From UBA1189 sp045612065 (GTDB lineage Bacteria; Bacteroidota; Bacteroidia; Bacteroidales; Bacteroidaceae), in NCBI GenBank assembly GCA_045612065.1, contig JAZKYH010000021.1:1-22430 (forward strand): 22,430 bases of DNA, read 5' to 3'. Each line of letters starts with the position of its first letter. The first letter of the stretch is position 1. The position numbers and the translations under genes are program-made. The notes under the pieces are model-generated. The model saw only the letters and a list, made by a program, of their open reading frames with translations. It did not search any database and was not told the DNA's origin. Shown here piece after piece: positions 1-7,043 of this stretch.

Positions 1-735
1 GAAACTATCACCAAGGCTGCTCGTGCCGACTATCGTCACAAGAAGCAGTCGGGTGGTGCCGGTCAGTTCGGTGAGGTACACCTCATCGTGGAGCCCTACT
101 ACGAGGGTATGCCTATGCCCGACGTATACAAGTTTGGCAACCAGGAGTTTAAGATCAGTGTGAAGGGTCAGGAAGAGCACACCTTGGAGTGGGGCGGTAA
201 GCTTGTGTTCATCAACTCTATCGTGGGTGGTAGCATCGATGCACGTTTCATGCCCGCTATCCTTAAGGGTATTATGAGCCGCTTGGAGCAGGGTCCGCTC
301 ACAGGTTCATCTGCTCGCGACGTGCGTGTTATTGTATACGATGGAAAGATGCACCCGGTAGATTCAAACGAAATCTCATTCATGCTCGCCGGCCGCAATG
401 CCTTTAGCGAAGCCTTCAAGAATGCAGGTCCGAAGATTCTTGAGCCTATCTACGACGTAGAGGTTCTCGTGCCTTCTGACAAGATGGGTGACGTAATGAG
501 CGACCTCCAGGGCCGTCGTGGAATGATTATGGGTATGAACAGTGAGAATGGTTACGAGAAGCTCGAGGCCAAGGTGCCTTTGAAGGAGATGTCATCATAC
601 TCAACTGCACTCAGCTCACTCACTGGTGGCCGTGCTTCGTTCAACATGACCTTCTCAAGCTACGAACTTGTGCCCATGGATGTACAGGATAAGCTGGTTA
701 AGGAGTTCGAGGCTAAACAGCAGGCCGAAGATTAA
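1..735 (+). CDS. fusA2: Elongation factor G paralogue (EF-G2 type), C-terminal part
   Basis: The reading frame is open from base 1, so the gene starts outside the window; about 244 C-terminal residues are present. They cover domains IV and V of a translational GTPase. Domain IV begins with the hallmark QSGGAGQFGEV (about residues 16-26 of the fragment), the tip region that enters the ribosomal A site during translocation. Domain V follows (EPIYDVEVLVPSDKMGDVM, then LQGRRGMIMG). The GTPase domain is not visible. In the main EF-G the first motif normally reads QSGGRGQYG and the gene lies before rpsJ in the str operon. Here the motif differs and a terminator follows directly, so I assign the second paralogue, EF-G2. 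As I recall, the Bacteroides EF-G2 has been reported to act without GTP hydrolysis and to matter in the gut. Family assignment is firm; the paralogue call is inference. Confidence 0.85.
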   Translation, partial: ETITKAARADYRHKKQSGGAGQFGEVHLIVEPYYEGMPMPDVYKFGNQEFKISVKGQEEHTLEWGGKLVFINSIVGGSIDARFMPAILKGIMSRLEQGPLTGSSARDVRVIVYDGKMHPVDSNEISFMLAGRNAFSEAFKNAGPKILEPIYDVEVLVPSDKMGDVMSDLQGRRGMIMGMNSENGYEKLEAKVPLKEMSSYSTALSSLTGGRASFNMTFSSYELVPMDVQDKLVKEFEAKQQAED

Positions 736-755
736 ACGATTTTCTTATATAATCG

Positions 756-786
756 GGGACAAGGGTTTTGCTCTTGTCCCTTTTTT
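756..786 (+). terminator. Intrinsic terminator after the EF-G gene
   Basis: A perfect 8-bp stem (GGGACAAG 756-763 with CTTGTCCC 773-780) closes a 9-nt loop and is followed directly by six T residues at 781-786. It lies 20 bases after the EF-G stop codon and separates that gene from the oxalate operon. Confidence 0.88.
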
Positions 787-933
787 ATGTCTGCTTACGG
801 GCTCCTTACGGGAGCTGCCCTCATGGCTTTTTGTCAAAAAAAAACGAAAGGCAGAAACATAACACGTTTCTCCTTGTTGTTGGGTCAGTGTAAATAACAT
901 TTTGTTTAACTAACCAATAAGGAGATTACTGAT
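787..933 (+). promoter_or_regulatory. Leader of the oxalate operon with ribosome binding site
   Basis: This 147-base gap must hold the operon promoter because a strong terminator lies just upstream. I see no exact TAnnTTTG box; the nearest match is ACATTTTG at 897-904, with a TTG at 874-876 about 20 bases upstream, so the promoter is weak or needs an activator. A small hairpin (GCTCC 801-805 with GGAGC 811-815) overlaps a repeated CTTACGGG. AAGGAG at 919-924 is a good Shine-Dalgarno sequence 9 bases before the frc ATG, which is unusual in this group and supports the start at 934. Confidence 0.4.
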
Positions 934-2199
934 ATGACAGCACCATTGCAAGGTATTAAGGTCATTGACTGGACTCAAGTGCAGTCGGGTCCTTCGTGTA
1001 CACAAATGTTGGCGTGGCTTGGCGCCGATGTGATAAAGATTGAGCGTGTGGGCCTTGGCGACCCTACACGTACCGAGCTACTCGACTATCCCAATATGGA
1101 TAGCCTCTACTACTTGCAGCTCAACTGCAACAAACGTTCCATTGAGTTGAATATGAAGACTCCCGAAGGCAAGGAGATCCTGACCAAGTTGTTGGAAACT
1201 GCTGACATCTTCGTTGAGAATCTCCACCCTGGAGCCGTGGCCAAGTTGGGTTTCTCGTGGGAAGAGGTGCACAAGATCAATCCCCGAGTTATCTATGGCA
1301 CCATCAAGGGCTTTAACGACGACTCTCCCTTTGCGTCAGTGAAGGCTTTCGAGCCTGTCGCACAATGCGCTGGCGGTGCTGCTGCCACCACCGGTTGGTG
1401 GAAGGGTGACTACAATATCCCCACGCAGTCGGGTGCCGCCTTGGGCGATAGCAACACGGGTATGCACCTGCTCATCGGCCTCTTGGCTGCGCTTATGCAG
1501 CGCGAGAAGACAGGCGAGGGCTGTTTTGTGGAGCAGTCGATGCAAGATGCTGTCATCAACCTCTGCCGCGTGAAGTTGCGCGACCAACTCATCCTCGAGC
1601 ACACGGGCGTGCTCAAGCACTTCCCCCAATATCCTAACGGTACCTTTGGTAATACCGTGCCTCGTGGCGGTAATGTCGAGGGCGGACAGGTGATGGGCTG
1701 GTGCTACCGCTGCAAGGGCTGGGAAACCGACTCGGGCGCCTTCGTATACATCGTGTTGCAGAACGAGGAGAAACCCTTTGCTGCTGCCGCTACGGCCATC
1801 GGTCACCCCGAGTGGGCTACCGATCCCAAGTACAACACTCCTGAGGCGCGCAACAAAATCAAGGAGGAGATATATGCAGCAGTTGAGGCCTACACCATCA
1901 CCCGTGAGAAGATGGAGATTGTGGAGACGCTCGGCAAGGCAGGCGTGCCCTGTGGCCCCGTGCTCACGATGAAGGAGATTGCCGAGGATGAGTCGTTGCG
2001 CAAGTGCGGCACCATCGTTGAAGTAGACCAACCCGGTCGTGGCAAGTTCCTCACCATCGGTTGTCCTCCCAAGTTCTCGAACTACAAACCTGAGGTGAAG
2101 CCAGCTCCTGCCCTCGGTCAGCATACCGACGAGGTGCTCCGCGAGATTGGCTACACCCCCGAGGAGATTGCTGCGTTGCGCAATAAGAAAGTCGTGTAG
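934..2199 (+). CDS. frc: Formyl-CoA:oxalate CoA-transferase
   Basis: This 421-residue cytosolic class III CoA-transferase moves CoA from formyl-CoA to oxalate, giving oxalyl-CoA and formate. Family-typical length is about 416-428. The N-terminal Rossmann part contains WTQVQSGPSCTQ with Gln17, and the catalytic aspartate is Asp172 in GDSNTG, the residue that forms the acyl and CoA anhydride/thioester intermediates in the Oxalobacter enzyme (Asp169 there). The mobile glycine loop is present as RGGNVEGGQVMGW (about residues 247-259), with a Glu where Oxalobacter has a run of Gly. Residue 48, Trp in Oxalobacter and Gln in E. coli YfdW, is Glu here. NCNKRSIELN follows as in true Frc rather than carnitine or bile-acid CoA-transferases. 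The adjacent oxalyl-CoA decarboxylase makes the assignment to oxalate strong. Start chosen from the AAGGAG at 919-924. Confidence 0.93.
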   Translation: MTAPLQGIKVIDWTQVQSGPSCTQMLAWLGADVIKIERVGLGDPTRTELLDYPNMDSLYYLQLNCNKRSIELNMKTPEGKEILTKLLETADIFVENLHPGAVAKLGFSWEEVHKINPRVIYGTIKGFNDDSPFASVKAFEPVAQCAGGAAATTGWWKGDYNIPTQSGAALGDSNTGMHLLIGLLAALMQREKTGEGCFVEQSMQDAVINLCRVKLRDQLILEHTGVLKHFPQYPNGTFGNTVPRGGNVEGGQVMGWCYRCKGWETDSGAFVYIVLQNEEKPFAAAATAIGHPEWATDPKYNTPEARNKIKEEIYAAVEAYTITREKMEIVETLGKAGVPCGPVLTMKEIAEDESLRKCGTIVEVDQPGRGKFLTIGCPPKFSNYKPEVKPAPALGQHTDEVLREIGYTPEEIAALRNKKVV

Positions 2200-2201
2200 C
2201 G

Positions 2202-2328
2202 GCCTCCCCCATCCCCTCCAAGGAGGGGTGACTCGGTCAACAATGTAATTACTAATCTTTAATATCCACCTCCTCTAACCCTTCTGCGAGGTTTGGAGTT
2301 CCCCTCCTTGGGAGGGGTTAGGGGAGGC
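2202..2328 (+). repeat. Palindromic repeat element filling the frc-oxc junction
   Basis: Two arms in inverted orientation bound the gap: 2202-2228 and 2301-2328. Each arm is itself palindromic around CCCCTCC-AA-GGAGGGG (2213-2228) or CCCCTCC-TT-GGGAGGGG (2301-2317). The reverse complement of the right arm matches the left arm over about 27 bases with a few differences. The middle (about 2265-2295) has a degenerate C-rich third unit. The element starts 3 bases after the frc stop and ends 11 bases before the oxc start, so it occupies nearly the whole junction. In the mRNA it could form one long hairpin. It resembles REP-like or MITE-like repeats scattered in Bacteroidota genomes; I see no transposase. 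Confidence 0.8.
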
Positions 2329-2339
2329 TCCTTGTCCTT

Positions 2340-4055
2340 ATGAACTATATAACAGACAACCCCAACGCCACCCTTACCGATGGCATGCACCTTATGGTCG
2401 ATGCTCTCAAGCGCAATGGCGTGGATACTATCTATGGTGTCGTGGGCATCCCCGTCACCGACCTCGCCCGTCACGCACAAGAGGTGGGCATCCGATACAT
2501 CGGGTTCCGTCATGAGCAGTCGGCAGGCAATGCCGCTGCCATCAGTGGTTACCTCACCAAGAAACCGGGCATCTGCCTCACCGTGTCGGCTCCAGGCTTC
2601 CTCAACGGCCTCACCGCCTTGGCTGCCGCCACTACTAACGGCTTCCCGATGATACAGATTAGCGGCTCCAGCGACCGCAACATCATCGACCTCGCGCAGG
2701 GCGACTACGAAGGTCTCGATCAGATGAACGTGGCCAAGCCCTTTGCTAAGGCTGCCTACCGTATCAACCGTCCCGAAGATATCGCCGTGGGCGTGGCTCG
2801 TGCCATACGCACTGCTGTGTCGGGTCGTCCCGGAGGCGTGTACCTTGACATCACCACCGCGATGCTCAGTACCACGATCGATGCTCAGGTGGCAGCGGCT
2901 TCGCTCTTCACCCCCGTAGACCCTGCCCCCAAGCAATACCCCTGCTCGGGCTCGGTGAAACGTGCCCTGAAACTCCTCGCCACGGCGAAGAAACCTCTCA
3001 TCATCCTCGGTAAGGGAGCTGCCTACGCACAGGCCGACGAGCAGGTGCGCACCTTCATCGAGAAGACGGGCATCCCCTTCCTCCCGATGTCTATGGCCAA
3101 GGGCCTATTGCCCGACGACCATCCTCAGTGTGCCGCCTCAGCGCGTAGTCTCGTACTTGGCCAAGCCGATGTGGTGATGCTCATCGGTGCTCGCCTCAAC
3201 TGGCTCCTCACTCACGGCAAGGGCAAGAAGTGGAACCCCGAGGTGCAGTTCGTCCAACTCGATATCCTACCCGAGGAGATGGATAGCAACCGCCCCATTG
3301 CCGCTCCCGTGGTGGGCGACATCGAATCATCGCTCGACGTGATGATTGCCAAGATGGATAACTTCAACATCCACTGCCCGCAAGAGTGGCGCGATGCCAT
3401 TGATGCTACACGCAAGGTCAATATGGCCAAGATGCAAGTGAAACTCACCACGGTGTCCTCGCCCATGAACTATTTCAACGCCCTCCGCGCTGTGAAAGAT
3501 GTGATGGCCGACTACAAGGATATCTATCTCGTTAATGAGGGGGCCAATACGCTCGACGACACGCGCAATGTCATCAATATGTATCATCCCCGCTTGCGCC
3601 TTGATACAGGAACTTGGGGTGTCATGGGTATCGGTATGGGCTATGCTATTGCGGCCGCCGTCACCAGTGGTAAGCAGGTGATCGCCATTGAGGGCGATAG
3701 CGCCTTCGGCTTCAGCGGAATGGAGATTGAGACCATCTGTCGCTATCATCTTCCCGTGACGGTTGTCGTCTTCAATAATGGTGGCATCTACCGTGGCAAT
3801 GACCCCAATTTCGGTGGTGGCCCCGACCCGTCGCCCACCACGCTCACCCCCGGTGCTCGCTACGACAAGATGATAGAGGCCTTCGGTGGCACGGCCTATA
3901 ATGCCACTACGCCAGGCGAATTGCGTAACTCTCTCTCCGCAGCTCTCGCCTCTAAGAAACCCTCGCTCATCAACTGTGTCATCGACCCTGCCGTAGGCAC
4001 CGAGAGTGGCCACATCGGAAACTTGAATCCGAAGACGGTGGCCTCACAAAAGTGA
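2340..4055 (+). CDS. oxc: Oxalyl-CoA decarboxylase (thiamine diphosphate dependent)
   Basis: This 571-residue enzyme converts oxalyl-CoA to formyl-CoA and CO2; formyl-CoA returns to Frc, so the pair forms a cycle. Length fits the family (about 564-570). The N-terminal Pyr domain has GFRHEQSAGNAA, with Glu59 the residue that activates the thiamine cofactor, followed by CLTVSAPGFLNGLT and QGDYEGLDQMNVA. The central domain contains LGKGAAYAQ and MAKGLLPDDHPQ. The C-terminal PP domain has the cofactor motif GDSAFGFSGME at 452-462 ending in NNGGIYRG (479-486), with Tyr484 at the position of the active-site Tyr483 of Oxalobacter. The whole chain follows the Oxalobacter sequence closely, including the NEGANTLDDTRN segment, which separates it from acetolactate synthase and benzaldehyde-lyase relatives. 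The start fits the family N terminus (LTDG about residue 12). Confidence 0.95.
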   Translation: MNYITDNPNATLTDGMHLMVDALKRNGVDTIYGVVGIPVTDLARHAQEVGIRYIGFRHEQSAGNAAAISGYLTKKPGICLTVSAPGFLNGLTALAAATTNGFPMIQISGSSDRNIIDLAQGDYEGLDQMNVAKPFAKAAYRINRPEDIAVGVARAIRTAVSGRPGGVYLDITTAMLSTTIDAQVAAASLFTPVDPAPKQYPCSGSVKRALKLLATAKKPLIILGKGAAYAQADEQVRTFIEKTGIPFLPMSMAKGLLPDDHPQCAASARSLVLGQADVVMLIGARLNWLLTHGKGKKWNPEVQFVQLDILPEEMDSNRPIAAPVVGDIESSLDVMIAKMDNFNIHCPQEWRDAIDATRKVNMAKMQVKLTTVSSPMNYFNALRAVKDVMADYKDIYLVNEGANTLDDTRNVINMYHPRLRLDTGTWGVMGIGMGYAIAAAVTSGKQVIAIEGDSAFGFSGMEIETICRYHLPVTVVVFNNGGIYRGNDPNFGGGPDPSPTTLTPGARYDKMIEAFGGTAYNATTPGELRNSLSAALASKKPSLINCVIDPAVGTESGHIGNLNPKTVASQK

Positions 4056-4065
4056 TTGTTTAATT

Positions 4066-4244
4066 AGGAGTTACAGGAGTTCAGGAGTGACGCTTCGCTT
4101 AGGAGTTTAGACGATAGTCTGTCCGCTGAGACAACATTTAACTTTGTTGATACCGCAGTGCTCGGCAGAGCTTGCAAGCAATCTTTGCTCTCGCGTAATT
4201 GCGGTATTGTCTTTTCTCCTTCACTCCTATACTCCTTCACTCCC
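4066..4244 (+). repeat. Nested inverted-repeat element between oxc and the permease gene
   Basis: The outer left part carries AGGAGT at 4066, 4075, 4083 and 4101; the outer right part carries ACTCCT at 4223 and 4231 and ACTCCC at 4239. With spacings of 8-9 bases on both sides, the arms can pair over about 25 bases with mismatches. Inside lies an exact 8-bp inverted repeat, ATACCGCA 4150-4157 with TGCGGTAT 4200-4207, and inside that AGAGC 4167-4171 with GCTCT 4187-4191. The result is a three-level nested palindrome of about 180 bases with no coding content. It is unrelated in sequence to the element at 2202-2328 but sits in the same type of place. Confidence 0.7.
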
Positions 4245-4261
4245 CCTCAATAAGAAAGCTT

Positions 4262-5218
4262 ATGTTCGACATTCTAATCAAAGACATCCTTCCCATCTTC
4301 GTCATCATGGCGTTGGGATATGCGGCAGGTAAGCGCGGCGTGTTCACTGCTGCCAATGCACAGATTTTCAACAAACTGGTGCTCACCTATGCCTTGCCGG
4401 CAGCGTTGTTCGTCTCCATCGTCAAGGCCGACCGCACCATGCTGTTCGATGATGGCAAGCTGCTCATCATCAGCCTTGTCATCCTCGTGGGTTTGTTCCT
4501 CCTGTCGTACCTCTCCACCTACAAGCTCTTCAAGCACACCAAGAGTGAGGCTGCCGTGAGTGCCCTCATCACTGGTTCGCCCACCATCGGCTTCCTCGGC
4601 TTTGCCGTGCTCGAGCCCATCTATGGCAGCACAGCCGCTACGGGACTTGTCGTGGCCATCGTCTCCATCGTGGTCAATGCCGTGAGCATCCCCATCGGTA
4701 TGGCCCTGCTCAATGCCGGTCAGGCAAGCACCGCCACAGCCGGTGGCGCTGCACCCAAGAGGGGTAACCCCGTGCTCGACGCCCTCAAGGCACCCGTCTG
4801 CTGGGCCCCCATCCTGGCTGTGATACTCGTGCTGTGTGGCATCAAGTTCCCTGCCATCCTCGACCCCAACTTCGAGCTCATCGCCAAGGCCAACTCCGGT
4901 GTTGCCGTGTTTGCCGCAGGCCTCACCCTCTCGGGCATGAAGTTCCAGCTCGACAAGGAGGTCATCTACAACACCTGCTTCAAGCTCCTCTTGATGCCTG
5001 CCGTGCTGCTCATCGTGGGCCTCATCTTCAAGATGGACCCCACCAAGCTACAGATGATGGTGCTTGCCGGTGCCCTGCCTCCCGCCTTCTCGGGCATCAT
5101 CATCGGCAGCCGCTACCAGCAGTATGTGCGCACAGGTACCTCCACATTGGCCTTCAGCATCTTTATGTTCGTGATCACCGCCCCGCTGTGGATATGGATT
5201 ACGCGTCTTGTGGCGTGA
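4262..5218 (+). CDS. AEC-family permease, probable oxalate/formate transporter (YfdV-like)
   Basis: This 318-residue integral membrane protein of the auxin efflux carrier (AEC) family has about ten hydrophobic segments in two halves, the second beginning near residue 175 after a basic loop (GGAAPKRGNP). The N terminus MFDILIKDILPIFVIMALGYAAGKRG is typical of AEC permeases, as are the small-residue-rich breaks in each half (ITGSPTIGFLG and AGALPPAFSGIIIGSRY). Size matches E. coli YfdV (about 314), and the order frc-oxc-permease equals yfdW-yfdU-yfdV. From context I infer oxalate uptake, possibly in exchange for formate; sequence alone cannot fix the substrate, and malate or other dicarboxylates are alternatives. 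I chose the ATG at 4262 over an in-frame ATG at 4199, because the latter would translate the repeat element upstream and precede the conserved N terminus. Confidence 0.85.
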   Translation: MFDILIKDILPIFVIMALGYAAGKRGVFTAANAQIFNKLVLTYALPAALFVSIVKADRTMLFDDGKLLIISLVILVGLFLLSYLSTYKLFKHTKSEAAVSALITGSPTIGFLGFAVLEPIYGSTAATGLVVAIVSIVVNAVSIPIGMALLNAGQASTATAGGAAPKRGNPVLDALKAPVCWAPILAVILVLCGIKFPAILDPNFELIAKANSGVAVFAAGLTLSGMKFQLDKEVIYNTCFKLLLMPAVLLIVGLIFKMDPTKLQMMVLAGALPPAFSGIIIGSRYQQYVRTGTSTLAFSIFMFVITAPLWIWITRLVA

Positions 5219-5240
5219 TAACACACTGGTTCTAAAGTCA

Positions 5241-5270
5241 AGTCAGGCTGTCCGTAAGGGTGGTCTGATT
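5241..5270 (+). terminator. Possible terminator hairpin after the permease gene
   Basis: A 13-bp stem (5241-5253 with 5258-5270, loop GTAA) can form, but five pairs are G-T wobbles and the downstream sequence GTTCTTATAT is a poor T tract. It sits 23 bases after the permease stop, where an operon terminator is expected. Confidence 0.4.
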
Positions 5271-5457
5271 GTTCTTATATAATAGCGTGAGAACACCATG
5301 TTATTGCCATTCTTTTTGTACAGAATCACACCTCCCACCAGCCGCTACCGCACCTGCGATTTACGTACGCGGCAGATGCCATCGTGCCGCGCAGCACCTG
5401 CTGCAACGGTAAGCAATACAAGAAAATAATGAATGAATGGTTTGGTCAGTTTCATCG

Positions 5458-5482
5458 AGTTAGATTCTTGCACTAACTTTTT
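5458..5482 (+). terminator. Weak stem plus T tract in the gap
   Basis: AGTTAG 5458-5463 pairs with CTAACT 5473-5478, and the T run reaches 5482. The 6-bp stem is A+T-rich, so its strength is doubtful; it may be a backup terminator before the C10 peptidase gene. Confidence 0.3.
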
Positions 5483-5635
5483 CGTGCCAAATTTAAATTG
5501 AAAAGAAGAAAAATAAAATGCTTGAGCTGTTATTACTCTTGCTCGCTATAAAAACGCGTCTTTTCACATTTGCACACATGCCGGTTTATCATTTGCTCGA
5601 CGATTTGACGTTTTTTTGATGATTCGTATTGAAAT

Positions 5636-5668
5636 TTTGCTGTGAACGAGATGAAAGCAGTATCTTTG
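5636..5668 (+). promoter_or_regulatory. Bacteroidota-type promoter of the C10 peptidase gene
   Basis: TTTG at 5636-5639 and TATCTTTG at 5661-5668 are separated by 21 bases, matching the -33/-7 consensus TTTG and TAnnTTTG of the primary sigma factor in this phylum. Transcription would begin near 5673-5676, which rules out the in-frame ATG at 5629 and favours 5698 over 5674. Confidence 0.75.
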
Positions 5669-5697
5669 TATCCATGAAGCGAACTCAAACATCCATC

Positions 5698-6837
5698 ATG
5701 AACCGTCCGAACACTCTATACCAACGTGTCTTGACTGCGGCTTGCACGCTGCTGATATTGCTTGCTAGTGCCATGTCCGCCCAGGCGCGGCCCATTGCTG
5801 AGGACAAGGCTTGTGCTATAGCCACCAAGTTTTATTACATGAAGGTGATGGGCGACGATATCTCCAAGGTGAAATCGCTTCAGGCGCTCGACCTCGTGTA
5901 TAGCTCGCTCCATACCAGAACTGAGCATTACACAGCCCCCGAGTACTACATCTTTGCCCCCTCCAATGGCAAGGGTTTCGTTATCGTAGCTGGCGACGAT
6001 CGTGTCAGTCAGTTCATCGTGGGGTATTCATTGGAGGGTAAGCTCGCTCTTCCTTTATCGTCCAGCATGCAGGGCTATCTCAACTGCTATGCTGGTTATA
6101 TTGATGCGTTGCGCATGGGTAAGGCCGAGAACAAGCCTTGCCGCACGACGCAGCCCGTGGAGCCGCTGCTCACCACAACATGGGGACAGGGTAGTCCCTA
6201 CAATTACTTCTGCCCCACGCTTAACGAACGCAAGCTCATCACTGGCTGTGTTGCCACTGCCATGGCGCAGATCATGAAATACTATGCATGGCCCACACAA
6301 GGGGTGGGGGAGTGTACAGCCGAGATACATAATCTCGATACCGTCTACACCAAGGTCACTCTGGGCGATGAATACTGTTGGGATAAGATGAAGGATGACT
6401 ATGGCCGTACAGCCAAGCTGAAGGTTAGCGAGGTCGCTTGTCTCATGCGTGATGTGGGGCATGCGGTGAATGTGCGTTACACGCCTGTGCTCACCAGTGC
6501 CAATTCGGCCAACGTGCCAAGAGCGCTGATAGAGCATTTCGACTACTCGCCTACGATGCGTCATGTGTATCGCTCGCACCACACCGACGAGGAGTGGCAT
6601 CGCCTACTTGATGCCGAGCTGGCTGCCCGCCGTCCCATCTATTACAGCACACGATCTACGCGCTTCGATGGTCATGCCTTTGTGGTGTGCGGTGTCGACG
6701 AACAAGGGCTCTATTATGTCAATTGGGGATGGGGAGGCCATTGCGATGGCTATTTCGATTTTGATGCCGTAGCTGCTCACGACGCATCGTACAACTATGT
6801 GCAGAGTGCCATTGTGGGCATTGTTCCCGAACGGTAA
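5698..6837 (+). CDS. Secreted C10 (streptopain-like) cysteine peptidase
   Basis: This 379-residue preproenzyme has an N-terminal signal peptide with core LTAACTLLILLAS and probable cleavage after AQA (about residue 30). A Spi-type prodomain follows (ARPIAEDKACAIATKFYY to the GFVIVAGDDR segment), which in streptopain and interpain keeps the enzyme inactive. The catalytic part starts near residue 150 (PVEPLLTTTWGQGSPYN). The nucleophile is Cys184 in TGCVATAMAQIMKYYAWP, the catalytic His is His326 in FDGHAFVVCG, and NWGWGGHCDGYF (342-353) supplies the Asn/Trp of the active site. The protein ends right after the protease fold (SAIVGIVPER), with no T9SS tail or added domains, so it is compact for a Bacteroidota C10 enzyme. 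Likely periplasmic or released; the natural substrate is unknown. Start: the promoter at 5661-5668 makes 5698 the best ATG, although 5674 is in frame. Confidence 0.92.
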   Translation: MNRPNTLYQRVLTAACTLLILLASAMSAQARPIAEDKACAIATKFYYMKVMGDDISKVKSLQALDLVYSSLHTRTEHYTAPEYYIFAPSNGKGFVIVAGDDRVSQFIVGYSLEGKLALPLSSSMQGYLNCYAGYIDALRMGKAENKPCRTTQPVEPLLTTTWGQGSPYNYFCPTLNERKLITGCVATAMAQIMKYYAWPTQGVGECTAEIHNLDTVYTKVTLGDEYCWDKMKDDYGRTAKLKVSEVACLMRDVGHAVNVRYTPVLTSANSANVPRALIEHFDYSPTMRHVYRSHHTDEEWHRLLDAELAARRPIYYSTRSTRFDGHAFVVCGVDEQGLYYVNWGWGGHCDGYFDFDAVAAHDASYNYVQSAIVGIVPER

Positions 6838-6984
6838 GTAAAGGTGATAGCGCGCGCTTTGCAGGGATAGTGGCTCCCTTTGCTGCGATGGTGTACTACT
6901 CTTGTAGGGTAGTGGGCGGTGGAGCTTGAACCTGACAGAATTCCAGACTTCTTACGCTAAGCCTAACCCTTAAGGCCTATAGGA

Positions 6985-7016
6985 TTTGACATTTCGCCTG
7001 CTTATTTGTACCTTTG
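6985..7016 (+). promoter_or_regulatory. Bacteroidota-type promoter of the GH123-GH33 gene
   Basis: TTTG 6985-6988 and TACCTTTG 7009-7016 are 20 bases apart. The box overlaps a possible TTG start at 7014, so that start cannot lie on the transcript; the ATG at 7044 can. The preceding 6838-6984 shows no clear terminator for the peptidase gene. Confidence 0.78.
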
Positions 7017-7043
7017 CAGAAAGTAACTCAAAATTCAAATATC

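Larger units (their letters stand above)
5219..5635. other. Gene-poor gap downstream of the oxalate operon
   Basis: About 420 bases without a convincing gene. The first part holds a wobble-rich hairpin (5241-5270). Positions 5325-5410 form a G+C-rich block (ACCAGCCGCTACCGC, TACGTACGCGGCAG, CGTGCCGCGCAGC) that matches no feature I know. From about 5420 onward it is A+T-rich, with a small stem and T tract at 5458-5482 and A-rich DNA at 5488-5519. The end carries the promoter of the next gene. I see no tRNA, no repeat array and no coding frame with family features. Confidence 0.5.

Noticed and set aside
1..735. Main EF-G of the str operon
   Set aside because: No rpsJ or other ribosomal protein gene follows, a terminator closes the gene, and the domain IV motif is of the second type.
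2202..2328. Intrinsic terminator between frc and oxc
   Set aside because: The hairpins are strong but no T tract follows either arm, so full termination is unlikely; processing or partial effects remain possible.
4066..4244. Insertion sequence
   Set aside because: There is no transposase frame and the length is under 200 bases; at most it is a non-autonomous repeat.
4199..4261. Upstream ATG adding 21 residues to the permease
   Set aside because: These codons are the right arm of the repeat element, and AEC permeases begin with the hydrophobic segment encoded from 4262.
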